NCBI GenBank assembly: GCA_014058105.1
Contig: JACGCM010001504.1
Location: 1 to 64,000 of the forward strand
Direction of reading: 5' to 3'
Source: Kingdonia uniflora
Lineage: Eukaryota > Streptophyta > Magnoliopsida > Ranunculales > Circaeasteraceae
Length of the DNA stretch: 64,000 nt
The notes beneath the pieces were generated by a model. It was not told the origin of the DNA and ran no database searches. It saw only the letters and a list, made by a program, of their open reading frames with translations. Position numbers and translations under genes: made by a program. Positions 44,201 to 55,967 of this stretch are shown in pieces. Within the stretch, counting starts at the first letter, position 1. The number at the start of each line of letters is the position of its first letter.

Positions 44201-45150
44201 GATTTTGATTGTTCCCTAGTACTGCCTTACTTTAAGAGAAAAATCTTGGGATGCTAGAATACTCTTTTACACTGGAGATTCCTTGCAAAGTATTTCTTGT
44301 AGCATGTATACTTACTAACCTTCTGTTTTATTCTCCCCCAAAGAGTGATTGAAGAACTCACACATTTGTAAAAGGCTTATTGGTCAGGCCGGGATCTTGA
44401 CCACAAACTCATGTTGTTATTGGATACAATTTTGCCACACTTTTGAGGAGTGTGGCATTGATGAGACCTAGGGATGTGTAACACTGCCTCTGTGCTGAGG
44501 TATCTGGGTATATTTCTTCTAATGATTATTCTTTTACTGAAGAAGATCTTAAGGTTAGAACTAGGCTTAGTAATTGCTTTACATCTATTTGGTAATGGAT
44601 GATGAGACTAGCCTTTAAGCGAATCTTTGCACCCCCTCTTGGGATCTTAGCTCACAAGTTCCCTCAACAGATCCAATACCATTTGTACTCTATGAAATGA
44701 ATCTTTATCAGCTACTATACTCTTAATGAGGTTACAGCTCATCTTGGGAATGTTACTAACAAAAAACTAGGTTGATGTGATAGTGTGGTGTAAGGGTTAA
44801 AAAAATAACATTTTTGTTTCTCCATAGGGCAGGTCCATAATATCGAGATGGCAAATTATTGGAGCAAAATTAAACCTGATTGCTTGGTTTAGAGAGAGTG
44901 TCGAACCATTTCAAGTTCTTCTTATTTAGATTTGTCTTTGATCCACTTCTATTTTTTCAGTATTAGTTAGGACCGATTCTATTTTCCCGTTTTCCTAGTA
45001 GTCATCGGATCTCTTTGCTGATTCTAAATAGTGTTTCAATATTGAAAATGTTGCTAGAAAGTCTTTACGTCCCCTAATTGATAAGCATCTTACTCTAATG
45101 AAAATCAAGAGGGAGGTCTAACATTGAAGGAGTGTTGAGTGGTGCGATGA
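44201..45150. other. No recognisable gene
   Basis: About 950 bases. Around 44510-44700 a plus-strand frame looks weakly coding (SFTEEDLKVRTRLSNCF) but is broken by stops and matches no family I know. Confidence 0.4.
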
Positions 45151-45685
45151 TGTAAGAATTAGGGTAGTAATCCCAATCCCTCGCCCAAAGCGATAAACGG
45201 AAACATGGCCATTGAGAAATTAAACAAAAAAAGAACACAATGATTTACCCGAGGAGAAGTGAAAATAATTTACAGATAAAAAACCACTCTCCAAAAAATC
45301 TAACTAAATCAATATGTTGAAATCCGATCTTCAAGCTTCCTCAAGCATTTAATGAGTTTCTCAAACCCCAGTTCTCACTAGAATTAAACTCACAGAGATC
45401 TCATAAAGTATCTAGCAAATAACCTAAGTCTCCCTAACTTGGGAGACTTATTACAAATAAAACAAATCTTGAGGTAAACTCAACGACAGAAATGACTTAT
45501 AAAACACAGCCAACCACTTATCGTTCGACGACTATCAGCCTCGTTGAACGACTTTGACTGGGCTAATTTTTAAGGCTAAAACAAAGCATCCAAACCACTT
45601 CGTTCGAACAACTTTTACAAAACAAATTTGTCTTTAGAACGTTTTAGTCTCGTTTGAACGACTTGACTTTGAGATCATCCTTTCA
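45151..45685 (-). repeat. 3' LTR of the old copia element
   Basis: 535 bp, starts TGTAAGAATTAGGG on the plus strand. Contains CGTTCGAAC-type motifs at about 45525-45665. Confidence 0.8.
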
Positions 45686-48639
45686 ATCTCCCACTGGAAA
45701 TTGAATCTACCGTAACCCATTCTCCAAATCTTTAAATGAATTGCTCACACTATCCAAAACTTTAGCACCATAAAGACCCACTTACAAAATTTATAATCTT
45801 CACAATCTCCCACTTGAAATTTGAAATGTGAAGTTCCCGTAACTTCACCTATCTTCAAAGTAACCACATTTGTAACCGTGTCAAACTAAACTCTTCGCGC
45901 CAAAACTCGTGCCCACAACCATGTGATAAGTTTTTGAATATTTTTTCTCACAAAAACAATCAAGAACATATCCCCTTGCAAACTTTCAAAGCCGCATCAT
46001 TCTTAATGCCTTTGTAATCAATGCTAATTAACCATTGTCATCTCGATACCCAAGTAGTTTTTTGATATAACACCATAAATGTATGTGTTTCCATGTTATT
46101 AATATACTTCGCCATCACAAATGAACACAACCCGGCAAGTCAACAAGAATCACTCCTAGCTATCAGCTACAACCGAGTCTTCTTGAATACATAATATTCA
46201 TTTTCAGCGTCTCACAGTTCTCACTTCATGGGAAAACTCTGGTCTCATGTAAACAATGACATATATTAACACACAAATTATCAATGAGTTAAACATACCT
46301 CGATCTAACACATATCACATTTTATAGCCAATAAACACGTGCTCAAGCCTGAAGTAACGAAAAATGTGGTGCTACCAAATAATACTCCAACCAGTCTTAA
46401 TGTACCATGTCAATAACAACTTCTACTTCATAGTCTTCCAGTTGTACTATACCATATGCCAAGATACCAATCCATCGGTCCAACCCTTATTGAGATAACG
46501 TTCCCACCTCTTCAATCTCACCCATGCGAGAACTTGTATACACAACTACATATCATCCATACTCTAAGAGGATGATTCATGAGTCTCAAAGTCATACATT
46601 AACAATGGTCTCTGTAGTATTCTTGAACCCGCTAATGATATAAACATATTCAACATCAAGCCACATCATTTTGGTGTATATCTTGAACACGCATATTAGC
46701 TCTCATGTATGAGCCTCCATATACAACTTTACCCGTAGCTATGTTATCCATGTAGCTGACTTACATACCCATCTTTAATAAGATCAATCATGAAAAGTTT
46801 TTCATTCTGAATCAGAATCACCACAATCCGAAAAAGCAAAGCCACCACAATATAACTAGCTTCACAACCGGTAAACCAAAACATCTTGACTTAAACACCC
46901 ATTTCTTCATGAAATTACTTACCTCAAGTTTTACCTTAAACCTCTTGAAACAAACATGTTATCATTTTATAAACACTTGTGAAGTAAGAGTTTTACCATC
47001 GGTAATAGATTACATCCTATACCCGATAGACGATTAAGATCCCATCTCATCATCATTCAAAAACTCTACTTTCCCATGACCTCAACTTATAAAGCTACTT
47101 GTGTAGTCATCATCTATACGGCTAACCACAGCAATATCGGGAGTAATGAATATGGCCGCAGTCTTAAAACTTTGTTCTTCTTTTCATTATAACTGGAGAG
47201 TATCAGTTCTCGTTGGACCTTTTCAACCAATGGTTCCAATACTATTTATGTAGAGATTTTTACATACTCACATGACCCCGATATTTTACTTTTCCGGTCC
47301 ACTTATCCATGTCTTTGTAAAAACATCACCATTGATATCACATCATTAATTGATAATTTTCTGTATCTTCGCTCACAAGATTGGTCACAAAATCATCACA
47401 AACATATCCAATGAACATGCACAAACTAGACAATAATCGTAATGATCTACTACTAGAATAGACCAAAAGAAGTATAAATGATTACCTCTTTTTCGTCCAA
47501 GTGGTATCTTATAATAGTCCAGATCCAATGCATACCAACTCCATATAAATCGCTGAAACTACCGAATCTGCGTAAACTACTTTGACAATTCGATAAATAT
47601 TTCATACTTTGCGCCCTTTTAGTATCTCACGGACCACACTTCACCATACCAAACTCTTGGTGGTATTATTGGGATCTTCTCAAGCCTTTTAATCATAATA
47701 GATAATTATCTTTAAACAACTCATCACACAAAATTGATCACCATCACCCAGACCCAAGACATACGCTTCAATATTGAACCCGTCGCAAGCTCAACCCAGC
47801 TTTCCATCTAACAAGACATCAATGAATCCGTTTCATTTTTCAAGAAATGCATACCAAACTCTCGTGTGGAATCGCCAATGAAAATAACAAAACATGAAAT
47901 TCCTTGTTAGAACCAACTCTAGTCAGTTCCCATATACATCGTATAAGTAGTTCGATCCCATATTCTATTTTCTTATCTTTCGAGAAACCCACTTTCTTTT
48001 GCCTCACCAACAACCTCTTCATAAAGGAACAATCTATCGTTTTAACTTGTCAAGTATTCTCCTCGAGAACATATTTTCATCCAAATGCTCACGTACCATG
48101 TTTGTCTGCCATGCTCTAGAGCCTACCTCGAAGTACCACAGCAATAATCTCATCATTAGCGTTACACGTCCCTAAGTACGCATCTTATCTTTTGTCCAAA
48201 CTAAAATAATACTAGCAGCCTTCATGAGAAAACATCATTGCCGAAGGTTGTCGAAGACCCCTCTGATAGTGGCTCGAAAACATATTCCTACCATCTAGAT
48301 ACATATTGCATCATGTCTGAGCTTAACAAATTACCATTCGTTATGCAATTCAAACATCTCTATTATCTACTATGTAGATCACTCATCATCTAAAATTTCT
48401 TCTACTTACCACGAATTTCCAATGGAGCATCCAAGTCTAACCCTCGACTTTTACAAATACTATAAACAACCAACCATGATTAAAACAACCAACATGATTT
48501 ATCCCTAGTACTATGAATCATATTACATGCTTTATCCTGAATATCACAAGTCATATCACATAAATTATTAGAAATAAGATTGGAGGCACTATTGAAATTT
48601 TTACCTTCCTTGGAGAAAGTCACCGAATGTCTTTTTACA

Positions 48640-49227
48640 GATCTTCTCTTCTTTGTTGATCTACAATCTTCCTTCTTATGACCAACTTTATCGTAATTCC
48701 AACAAATATTTTGTTGATTGCAATTTCATGCCTTAATTTATGGGTTTTTTGCTTCCATTTTCTTTAATATATAAAACTTTCTTTTCTCAAACTTTGACAT
48801 CCGAGTAATTACTCAATGTTAACAATGAAGCTTCAAGAGGTATTACGTGAGAATCATCACCAAAGACTTCTATTATGTCACTAAAAGTAACCCGCTTACA
48901 AGAATTTGAAATACTCGTAACATACTTCTGAGAATTTAAATCACTCGAAGATGATTCAAACATCTTTGATAGCTTGTCCATCATCTCAAACACGGTATTC
49001 ACTTTAGGCAATTTAGAAAAAATAGAACTTGAGAGTGCTAAACGAACTTTACCAAGAACATCTCGATCTAGAAGCTCCCACTCCAAACGATCCATATCGG
49101 CCGGCTTAGTCGAAATCCCTTCCAAATGAAAATCATAATTCTCCGCATATATTAAATCCTCTAATTGTATCTTCCAAATCCTAAAGTTTAATCCATTAAT
49201 TTCATTGATTTCTAATTTTCTCCACAT
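48640..49227 (-). pseudogene. copia gag of the old element
   Basis: A 146-codon stretch from 49227: INGLNFRIWKIQLEDLIYAE, LEWELLDRDVLGKVRLAL, VFEMMDKLSKMFESSSS. This is the N-terminal copia gag domain. Downstream on the minus strand at about 48655-48710 a CCHC zinc knuckle reads ICWNYDKVGHKKEDC, with its second Cys replaced by Tyr. Pol is unreadable. Confidence 0.75.
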
Positions 49228-49276
49228 CAGCCATCGCTCTAATCACACAAGCCCTAACATTTACTCTAATATTAGA

Positions 49277-49816
49277 TGTTTAGAATTAGGGTAGCTAATC
49301 CCAATCCTTAGCCCAAGAACAATAAACGGAAATGCCAATTGAGAAATTAAACGAAAAACAAGATTACAATGATTTACCCAGAGGAGGGAAGTAGAAAAAC
49401 CTTATGGATAAAAAACCACTCCCACGAACAATTTATTATGATTAAATTTGTTACAATCTGATCTCTCAAGCTTTCTTAAAGCTTTTAATGGAGTCTCTCA
49501 AACCCTTGTTCTCTCTAGAATTAAACTCACAAAAGATCTCACAAAAATATCTAACAAATAACCTAAGTCTCTCTTATATACTTGGGTGACTTATTAGAAA
49601 CAGAATAGATCTCGAGGAAAACTCAACGACTAGAAACTATCTCACAAAACTAGCCAACGCATGGTCGCTCGAACGACTATCAGCCTCGTTCAAACAACTA
49701 TGACTGGGTCAGTTTTTAAGGCTAAAAACTAAGCTTCCAAACCAAGCTTCGTTTAAATGACTTTTATGAAACCAAGTTTCGATTTAACAACTTTAACTTC
49801 AAGTTCATCCTTAACA
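49277..49816 (-). repeat. 5' LTR of the old copia element
   Basis: 540 bp, partner of 45151-45685; starts TGTTTAGAATTAGGG and ends TTAACA on the plus strand. Confidence 0.8.
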
Positions 49817-50620
49817 AACAACACTTAATAGTGGACAATCGTGTTGAGTTTCAAGACAATGCGTAAGAAATACTTGAGAGTGCTCATTAGGAGGTTATAA
49901 TTAATTAATGTTCTAACCGTAAACAAATATTGTTTGACATCTATAGGTTAAGTTGGATATTTGGACTTGGATTGAGTTGCCATTGGCATTATCTATGGTT
50001 GCTTATCATAAACCATATTCGTAGTGAACCTTACACCTTTTTTTCCCAAATCACCAACTCTCATGGCTTTTGCATTTTCAACTTAGTTGTTTATATTCGC
50101 ATTTGTTGCCCTCTTCCATATTAATTTGTCTGATGTCCAAGTTTCTTTATGCCCCGTGTGTTAGTCCTTCTTATAAGTAAGGATTTAGCTGCCCTTCAAG
50201 ACCTCATATTCATCAACTAACGTACTATAATTGCAGGGGCTGACCAATCATTTTAGACAAAATGGGGTTATGAAGAAAATAGTTTGGGATGGATTCGAAA
50301 GTTCGGGGATAGAGCCCCCAGAATTTTTAGGTCTTTAGGTAATTTCAGTTGTATTTTTCGTAGAGGGGATCATATAAATATTATTTCTGCTAGGAGAGGT
50401 TCGACCTCAGTGAGATCCATACCGGGTTGGGGTGCCCTATGTCCTAAATTAACCAACAAGCTAGGATTGTTGGAGAGAGTTTTCAGAAAAGGCTACTTAT
50501 ATAGCTAGGATCCTCCCTAGTTGTAATCTAAAATTTATGTTCTAATAAAGAAGCTCTACTCTTTTCTCTCATATATGTTTGTGTGCTGATTGCTTACTAT
50601 TAGATTGAATTCCAAACACG
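49817..50620. other. Between the two copia elements
   Basis: No gene recognised. A plus-strand CTTATATAGC at about 50497 and AATAAAG at about 50544 could be the promoter and polyadenylation signals of an LTR fragment. The 74-codon ORF at 50284-50508 has no known motif. Confidence 0.4.
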
Positions 50621-50625
50621 TTATC

Positions 50626-51302
50626 TGTTGAGAATTGAGGCAGCTACTCTCTCATCCCTTCGAAGAACGAACACATAAATCACCAACCAAGTAGTAAATC
50701 AACAAGAACAATATAAAAGGACACGAAGAATTTTCCTGGATGAGGGAAGTGGAAAACCCTTGCGGATGAAAAACCACTCCCCACGAACAATTTATTATGA
50801 TATCAAGCAGGTTACAATGATCTCTCAAGCTTCTCAAGCTTTAATAGAGTTTCGTCAAACCCTAGCTTCTCTAAGGTTAAACTCACCAAAAGATAGGTTA
50901 ACAAAATAACCTAAGTCTCTTTATATAGTAGAGGACCAAAAATATAAGTAGTACAGATCCCGAGACAAAACTCTAACATCTAAGGTAAACCTACGCGAAG
51001 CTCGTTCGAATGACTCCAAGCTCGTTTGAACGACTTTACGATAATTGGTCTCCAACCCTAGAAATATAATATCTCGTTCAAATGACATCCAAGCTCGTTC
51101 GAACGAGATTGACTCCTGGGCCAAAATTCTAGTAAGTACAAGAGTTCGTTCGAACGACATTCAAGCTCGTTCGAATGAGATTAACTCATGGGCCTAAATT
51201 CTAGGGAGTATGAACGCTCGTTCGAACGACATCTAAGCTCGTTCGAACGACTTCGACAAATCCCAACTTTGACAATCCTTCAATTCGAGTTCATTCCCAA
51301 TA
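50626..51302 (-). repeat. 3' LTR of the copia element
   Basis: 677 bp, starts TGTTGAGAATTGAGG on the plus strand. Ends CCCAATA, where the partner has CCCAACA. Confidence 0.93.
50990..51260. repeat. Palindrome-bearing tandem repeats in the 3' LTR
   Basis: About four to five units of 55-65 bp, each with CTCGTTCGAACGA-type sequence paired with a second GTTCGAACGA and a GGGCCAAAATTCTAG spacer. The copy at 51094-51107 is the perfect 14-bp palindrome CTCGTTCGAACGAG. In the element's direction this is U3. Confidence 0.85.
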
Positions 51303-51314
51303 ATCTCCCACTTG
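51303..51314 (-). other. Polypurine tract of the copia element
   Basis: Minus strand CAAGTGGGAGAT directly upstream of the 3' LTR. Confidence 0.8.
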
Positions 51315-51380
51315 AAATCAAATCCCGTAACCATCTCCAGATCTCCCAATGAATTTCCCGTACTACCCGGACCTTCAATC

Positions 51381-53010
51381 TTAAAGACCCACAAAAGTTG
51401 TACATGTCGTTATCTTTTGAAAATTCACCACTTTCGTAAACATATCGGTCGGATTCATATCAGTGTGAATCTTCACAAGCTTCAACACACCATCCTCGAG
51501 GAGCAAGCAAATATAGTGATACCGAATATCAATGTGCTTGGTCCTAGAGTGAAAAGCCAAATTCCTTGCTAAGTGTATAACGCTTTTACTATCACTATAC
51601 AATTTAGGAGAGAATTATTCTTTACCAAACTCTTTCATCAACCCTTTGAGCTAAAGCAAGTCATTGCACGCTTCTGTAGCTACAACATATTCCAGCTCCG
51701 TCGTAGACAAAGCTACAATCTTCTATAGCCTAGAAACCCATGTAACTGCACCGCTTCCCAATATAAAAACAAAACTACTAGTGCTCTTCCGCCTATCCAT
51801 GTCACCCGCCATATCAGAATCAACAAAACCCTGTAAGCATATCTGAGAACCCCCATAACATAACGTCATATCTTGAGTCCCCTTTAGATACCTCAGTATC
51901 CATTTCACAGCTCTCCAATGCTCATTTCCTGGATTGCTCATATACCTACTAACAACTCCCACTGCTTGGGCAATGTTCGGTCTCGTACAAATCATAGCGT
52001 ACATTAGGCTACCAACCGCGGATTGATAAAGAACTTTCTGCATCTTATCGTGACTTATCTGCGTTTTTGCACAACAATCCTTTGATAATTTGAAGTGACC
52101 ACCCAATGGTGTACTAACAACTTTAGAATCATCCATATTGAACCGCTTCAGTACTTTGCCAATGCACTCAGCTTGAGGTAACTTCAATTCTCTCCATTTT
52201 TTGTCCCTTGTATCACATATACCAAAAAATTGTCTCGCTGCACTCAAGTCCTTCATAGAAAACTCTCGGGATAATAGTTCCTTCAACTTAACTATCTCTC
52301 CCATGTCAGCACTTGCTACCAATATATCATCTACATACATAAGTAGAATAATATATGAGTTTCCCGTATTCTTTATAAAATAACAGTGATCTGAATTGCC
52401 CTTCGAATAGCCATTTCTAGACATGAACTGCTCAAACTTCAAATACTACTGTCTCGGCGCTTGTTTCAAATCGTATAAACTCTTTGTGAGCCTACACACA
52501 AGATCTTCTTTTCCTTTAACCGAATACCCTTCTAGCTGCTCCATATAAATTTCTTCATCAAGGTTACCGTGAAGAAATGCAGTCTTGACATCAAGTTGTA
52601 CAAGATGCAAGTCTTCAGCAACAACTATATTCATCACAACCCAAATAGTAGACATCTTCACAACAGGAGCAAATATTTCGCCGAAATTAACGCCATCTTT
52701 CTGTTGAAAGCCCTTCACCACAAGTCTAGCCTTGAATCACCTTGAACCATTAGATTCCTGCTTTAGTCTGTATACCCACTTGTTGTGCAATGCTATCTTC
52801 CCATTTGGTAACCGAACTAAATCCCAAGTTTGATTAACAGATAATGACTGCATCTTATCATCTATAGCAAACTCCCACTTTCTCGTGGCTTCTACATCTA
52901 AAGCCTCCTTGTAACTTTCAGGTTCACTACCATCTGTATGTAATAATTGATTTAAAAAATTTATGTACCTTGCCGAAACTCTTGTAACTCTTAGCTCCTT
53001 TTAAAGTGTT
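51381..53010 (-). pseudogene. copia reverse transcriptase and RNase H, broken
   Basis: RT: MVKGFQQKDGVNFGEIFAPV, QLDVKTAFLHGNLDEEIYME, SLYDLKQAPRQ, then a TAG where Trp is expected, then the palm motif LMYVDDILVAS in a 239-codon block (52442-51723). RNase H: VDSDMAGDMDRRKSTSSFVF, then TTELEYVVATEA and the final YSDSKSVIHLARN and RTKHIDIRYHY blocks. All catalytic acids looked for are present, so damage is by stops rather than active-site change. Confidence 0.9.
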
Positions 53011-53087
53011 ATTGGAATGTCTAGATCATTTGGTTCCTCATTTTGATTCGGTGTAACGAACTCAACAATGACTTATACATCATCCTC

Positions 53088-54250
53088 TCAAGAGGGTTCA
53101 TCATCTTCAATGTCGATACTTTCCGCTACTTCACCTCGAATACTTTCCACAGGTACATTGAAATCTTTGTATAGAACTTCCTCATTGAATGTATCATTAC
53201 GGCTCTGGATAACTTTTTGATTCTTCGCATCCCAAAACCGGTACCTAAACTCATTACCACCATATCCAATGAAAATGTACTTCATCGACTTTGCATCTAA
53301 CTTGGTGCTTGTATCTAAATTATCAAGCACATATGAAATGAAACCAAAAATATGCAAGTGACTAAGGTTGACCTCTTACTGATCCATGCTTCTTCTGGAA
53401 TTGCAAAGTCTAAAGCCGTCGAAGTCCCTCTATTAATCAAGTACGCCGCCGTACTAACCGCATCCGCCCAAAAACACTTTGGCAATCCAGCATTGAATCT
53501 CAAACTCCTCGTTTTTTCGTTTATTGTTCGGTTTATGCGTTCTACAATACCATTTTGTTATGGCATTCTGGGAATAGTCTTCTGCCTCCTAATCCTGTTT
53601 AATGCACAAAAGTGTTCAAACTCATCACTACAGTATTAGCCCCAGTTATCCGACTTGAGGCACTTCAGTTTCAAACCAGTTTCATTTTCAACTAGAGCCC
53701 TCCACCTCTTGAATTTATCAAACACATCTAACTTGTTCTTCACGAAGTAGACCCACAGTTTATGAGTAGCATTATCGATAAAAGTAACATAGTAATGAGA
53801 ATGACCAAGAGAAGACACCTTGGTTGGCCCCCAAACATTTGTGTGTACAAGATCCAGTTTTCCGGTTTCCTTGATCTTCCAGATAATTTAAAACTGACCT
53901 TCTTCTGCTTCACAAGAACACACTCTTTACAAAACTTGAGATCAACCTCTGTAAGACCCTCTAGCTTTCCCTTATTTACCATTATCGTTATCCCCTTCTT
54001 ACTCATGTGACTGAGCCGTTTGTACCGCGTACTTGTATTAATCCCTGGAGTGGCCGCACAAATAGTATAAATTGTTCTTTGCATTGTATACAACGTTTCT
54101 TGCCGCAAGCCTCGAGCTACCAACATAGCTCCCTTTGTAACCTTCCAGAAGGTCGCACCAAAGGTACTAACATATTCGCCATCATCCTCCAGTTTTCTAA
54201 CCGATATCAGGTTGTGCCCCAATTTAGGTACAAGTTGCACATTCTGTAAA
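53088..54250 (-). pseudogene. copia integrase, broken
   Basis: Zinc finger near 53930-54010: RYKRLSHMSKKG, then FCKECVLVKQ. Core pieces include VTFIDNATHKLWVYFVKNK, LKSDNWG (second Asp) and QNGIVERINRT (catalytic Glu). Frameshifts split it into at least four open blocks. The downstream block 53357-53088 (FIGYGGNEFRYRFWD) is the usual copia integrase tail. Confidence 0.88.
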
Positions 54251-54486
54251 ACCAATGTTCCCCCAGAAGGTAATAACAACTTAGCATTTCTCTTTCCAGT
54301 AATATTGCGTGTACTCTTATCTGTAAAAAAGACCGTACCGAATTTGCCTTTGACAATATTAGTAAGAAAACCTACGTTCGCAGTAGCATGGAAGGAAGTG
54401 CCTGAATCAACAATCCAAGATTCGTTAACATTGTCACATGATAGTAGTAGAGCCTCGTCAGAACTAACCTCCTCAGTAAGGTTCAT
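54251..54486 (-). pseudogene. copia protease
   Basis: Active site SWIVDSGTSFHAT with intact Asp-Ser-Gly at about 54400-54415, in a 248-codon stretch that runs on into the pre-integrase region. An ATG at 54486 is probably incidental, since gag-pol of copia elements is one polyprotein. Confidence 0.85.
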
Positions 54487-54529
54487 TGTATCTTTCTCTT
54501 TATCATCAATCTATTTAGAAGAAGAAGAG

Positions 54530-55262
54530 TTGCAATCTCACCTCAAGTGACCCTTCTTTCCACAAGTCCAACACACACCGGGTGGCTTAGACTTCCCTCT
54601 TGACTGTGATTGACCCCTTCCAAATTTTGGTCCTTTTCTGTAAGACCTCCCTCTTTCCTCAACGTTCAACATACTGCCGTTTGAACTCGAAGAGGGTTAA
54701 GATATTTTACGCCTATTCACTTCACTCATAATCAATGAGACTATAGTGTCAAATTTGATGTCTTTCTTCCCCGATGAGTTGCTCACAGCTGTAATGAATC
54801 CTTCCCAGCGTTCTGACATCTGCCCTAGAAGAACTCACGCTCTTACTCCTCGGTAAAAGTGATTCTAATGAATTCCAATTGAGCATGTATGGTATTAAAC
54901 TCACTGATATGAGCTTGCACACTACTATTTTCATTCATCTTCAAAGTAAACAAGTGCCGTAAAAGGTAAACCTTATTTGCCCCGGACGGTTCCAAGTACA
55001 TAGCGGACAGCGTTTCAATTAAACCCTTCATCGTCGTAACTTTGGAGATCATGCGTAGAATATGAGATGACAGCGCTCCAAGAACTTTGCGATCCAATCG
55101 TGTCCAATTAGTAGTATCAAAATCGACTAGCTTCATTTCAACTCCACCCAACGGTAAATCAAGATCCTTATGATAAAGGTAATTTTCTACTATCTGCATC
55201 TTCCACACTCCAAAATTCAACCCATTGAACTTCGTGATCTTCAACTTCTCCTGATCGGCCAT
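54530..55262 (-). pseudogene. copia gag with zinc knuckle, broken
   Basis: ATG at 55262, 30 bases inside the primer site. 139 open codons: ITKFNGLNFGVWKMQIVENY, then LVDFDTTNWTRLDRKVLGAL and SVQAHISEFNTIHAQLE. At about 54535-54580 the CCHC knuckle reads CWTCGKKGHLR, stop, DC, with a TGA inside the finger. Confidence 0.88.
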
Positions 55263-55291
55263 CGTTATTCACCACACAAGCCCTAACACTC

Positions 55292-55304
55292 ACTCTGATA
55301 CCAA
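55292..55304 (-). other. Primer-binding site of the copia element (tRNA-iMet)
   Basis: Minus strand TTGGTATCAGAGT, one base inside the 5' LTR, the standard initiator-Met primer site. Confidence 0.9.
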
Positions 55305-55305
55305 T

Positions 55306-55962
55306 TGTTGAGAATCGAGGTAGCTACTCTCTCTTCCCTTTGAAGAACGAATGCGGAAATTGCCAACCAAGAAGTAAATCAACAACAACAATATAAAATG
55401 ACACGAAGAATTTTCCTGGATGAGGGAAGTGGAAAACCCTTACAGATGAAAAACCACTCCCCACGAACAATTCACTAAGATATCAAATAGGTTACAATGA
55501 TTTCTCAAGCTTCTCAAGCTTTAATGGAGTCTCTTCAAACCCTAGCCTCTCTAAGGTTAAACTCACCAAAAGATAGTTTAACAAAATAACCTAAGTCCTC
55601 TTTATATAGTAGAGGAGCAAAAATATAAGTAGTATGGATCTCGAGACAAAGCTTTAACATCTAAGGTAAACCTCGCGAAGCTCGTTCGAACAACTCCAAG
55701 CTCGTTTGAATGACTTTGCGATAGTTGGTCTCCAACTCTAGAAACATAACATCTCGATCGAACGACATCAAAGCTCGTTCGAACGAGATTGACTCTTGGG
55801 CCAAAATTCCAGTGAGTACAAGAGTTCGTTCGAACAACATCCAAGCTCGCTCGAACGAGATTAACTCTTGGGCCAAAATTTCAGGGAGTAAGAATGCTCG
55901 TTCGAACGACTTCGACAATTTCCCAACTTTGATAATCCTTCAATTTAAGTTAATACCCAACA
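55306..55962 (-). repeat. 5' LTR of the copia element
   Basis: 657 bp, TGTTGAG...CCCAACA on the plus strand. Carries the same U3 repeat array at 55675-55915, including the perfect palindrome at 55774-55787. Confidence 0.93.
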
Positions 55963-55967
55963 TTATC

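Larger units (their letters stand above)
45151..49816 (-). mobile_element. Old Ty1/copia element
   Basis: Direct repeats 45151-45685 and 49277-49816 share GAATTAGGGTAG, GATTTACCC, AAAAAACCACTC and CTAGAATTAAACTCAC in order. A polypurine tract (45687-45697, GTGGGAGATT-like on the minus strand) follows the left repeat internally. A heavily mutated primer site lies at about 49264-49275. No matching target duplication was found. The internal 3.6 kb is heavily mutated; only gag and a zinc-knuckle stretch are readable. Its LTRs resemble those of the younger copia element at 50626, so the two are related. Confidence 0.8.
50626..55962 (-). mobile_element. Complete Ty1/copia element, Tork-like
   Basis: LTRs 50626-51302 and 55306-55962, flanked by the perfect 5-bp duplication TTATC (50621-50625 and 55963-55967). 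On the minus strand: 5' LTR, primer site TTGGTATCAGAGT, gag, zinc knuckle, protease, integrase, RT, RNase H, polypurine tract, 3' LTR, the copia order with integrase before RT. 5.3 kb. All domains are recognisable but several stops (one in the zinc knuckle, one in RT) make this copy inactive. The LTRs are clearly more alike than those of the older neighbour. Confidence 0.95.

Noticed and set aside
45686..48640. Possible intact copia pol in the older element
   Set aside because: No YVDD, DSG or integrase motif could be read in any frame; the region is too mutated.
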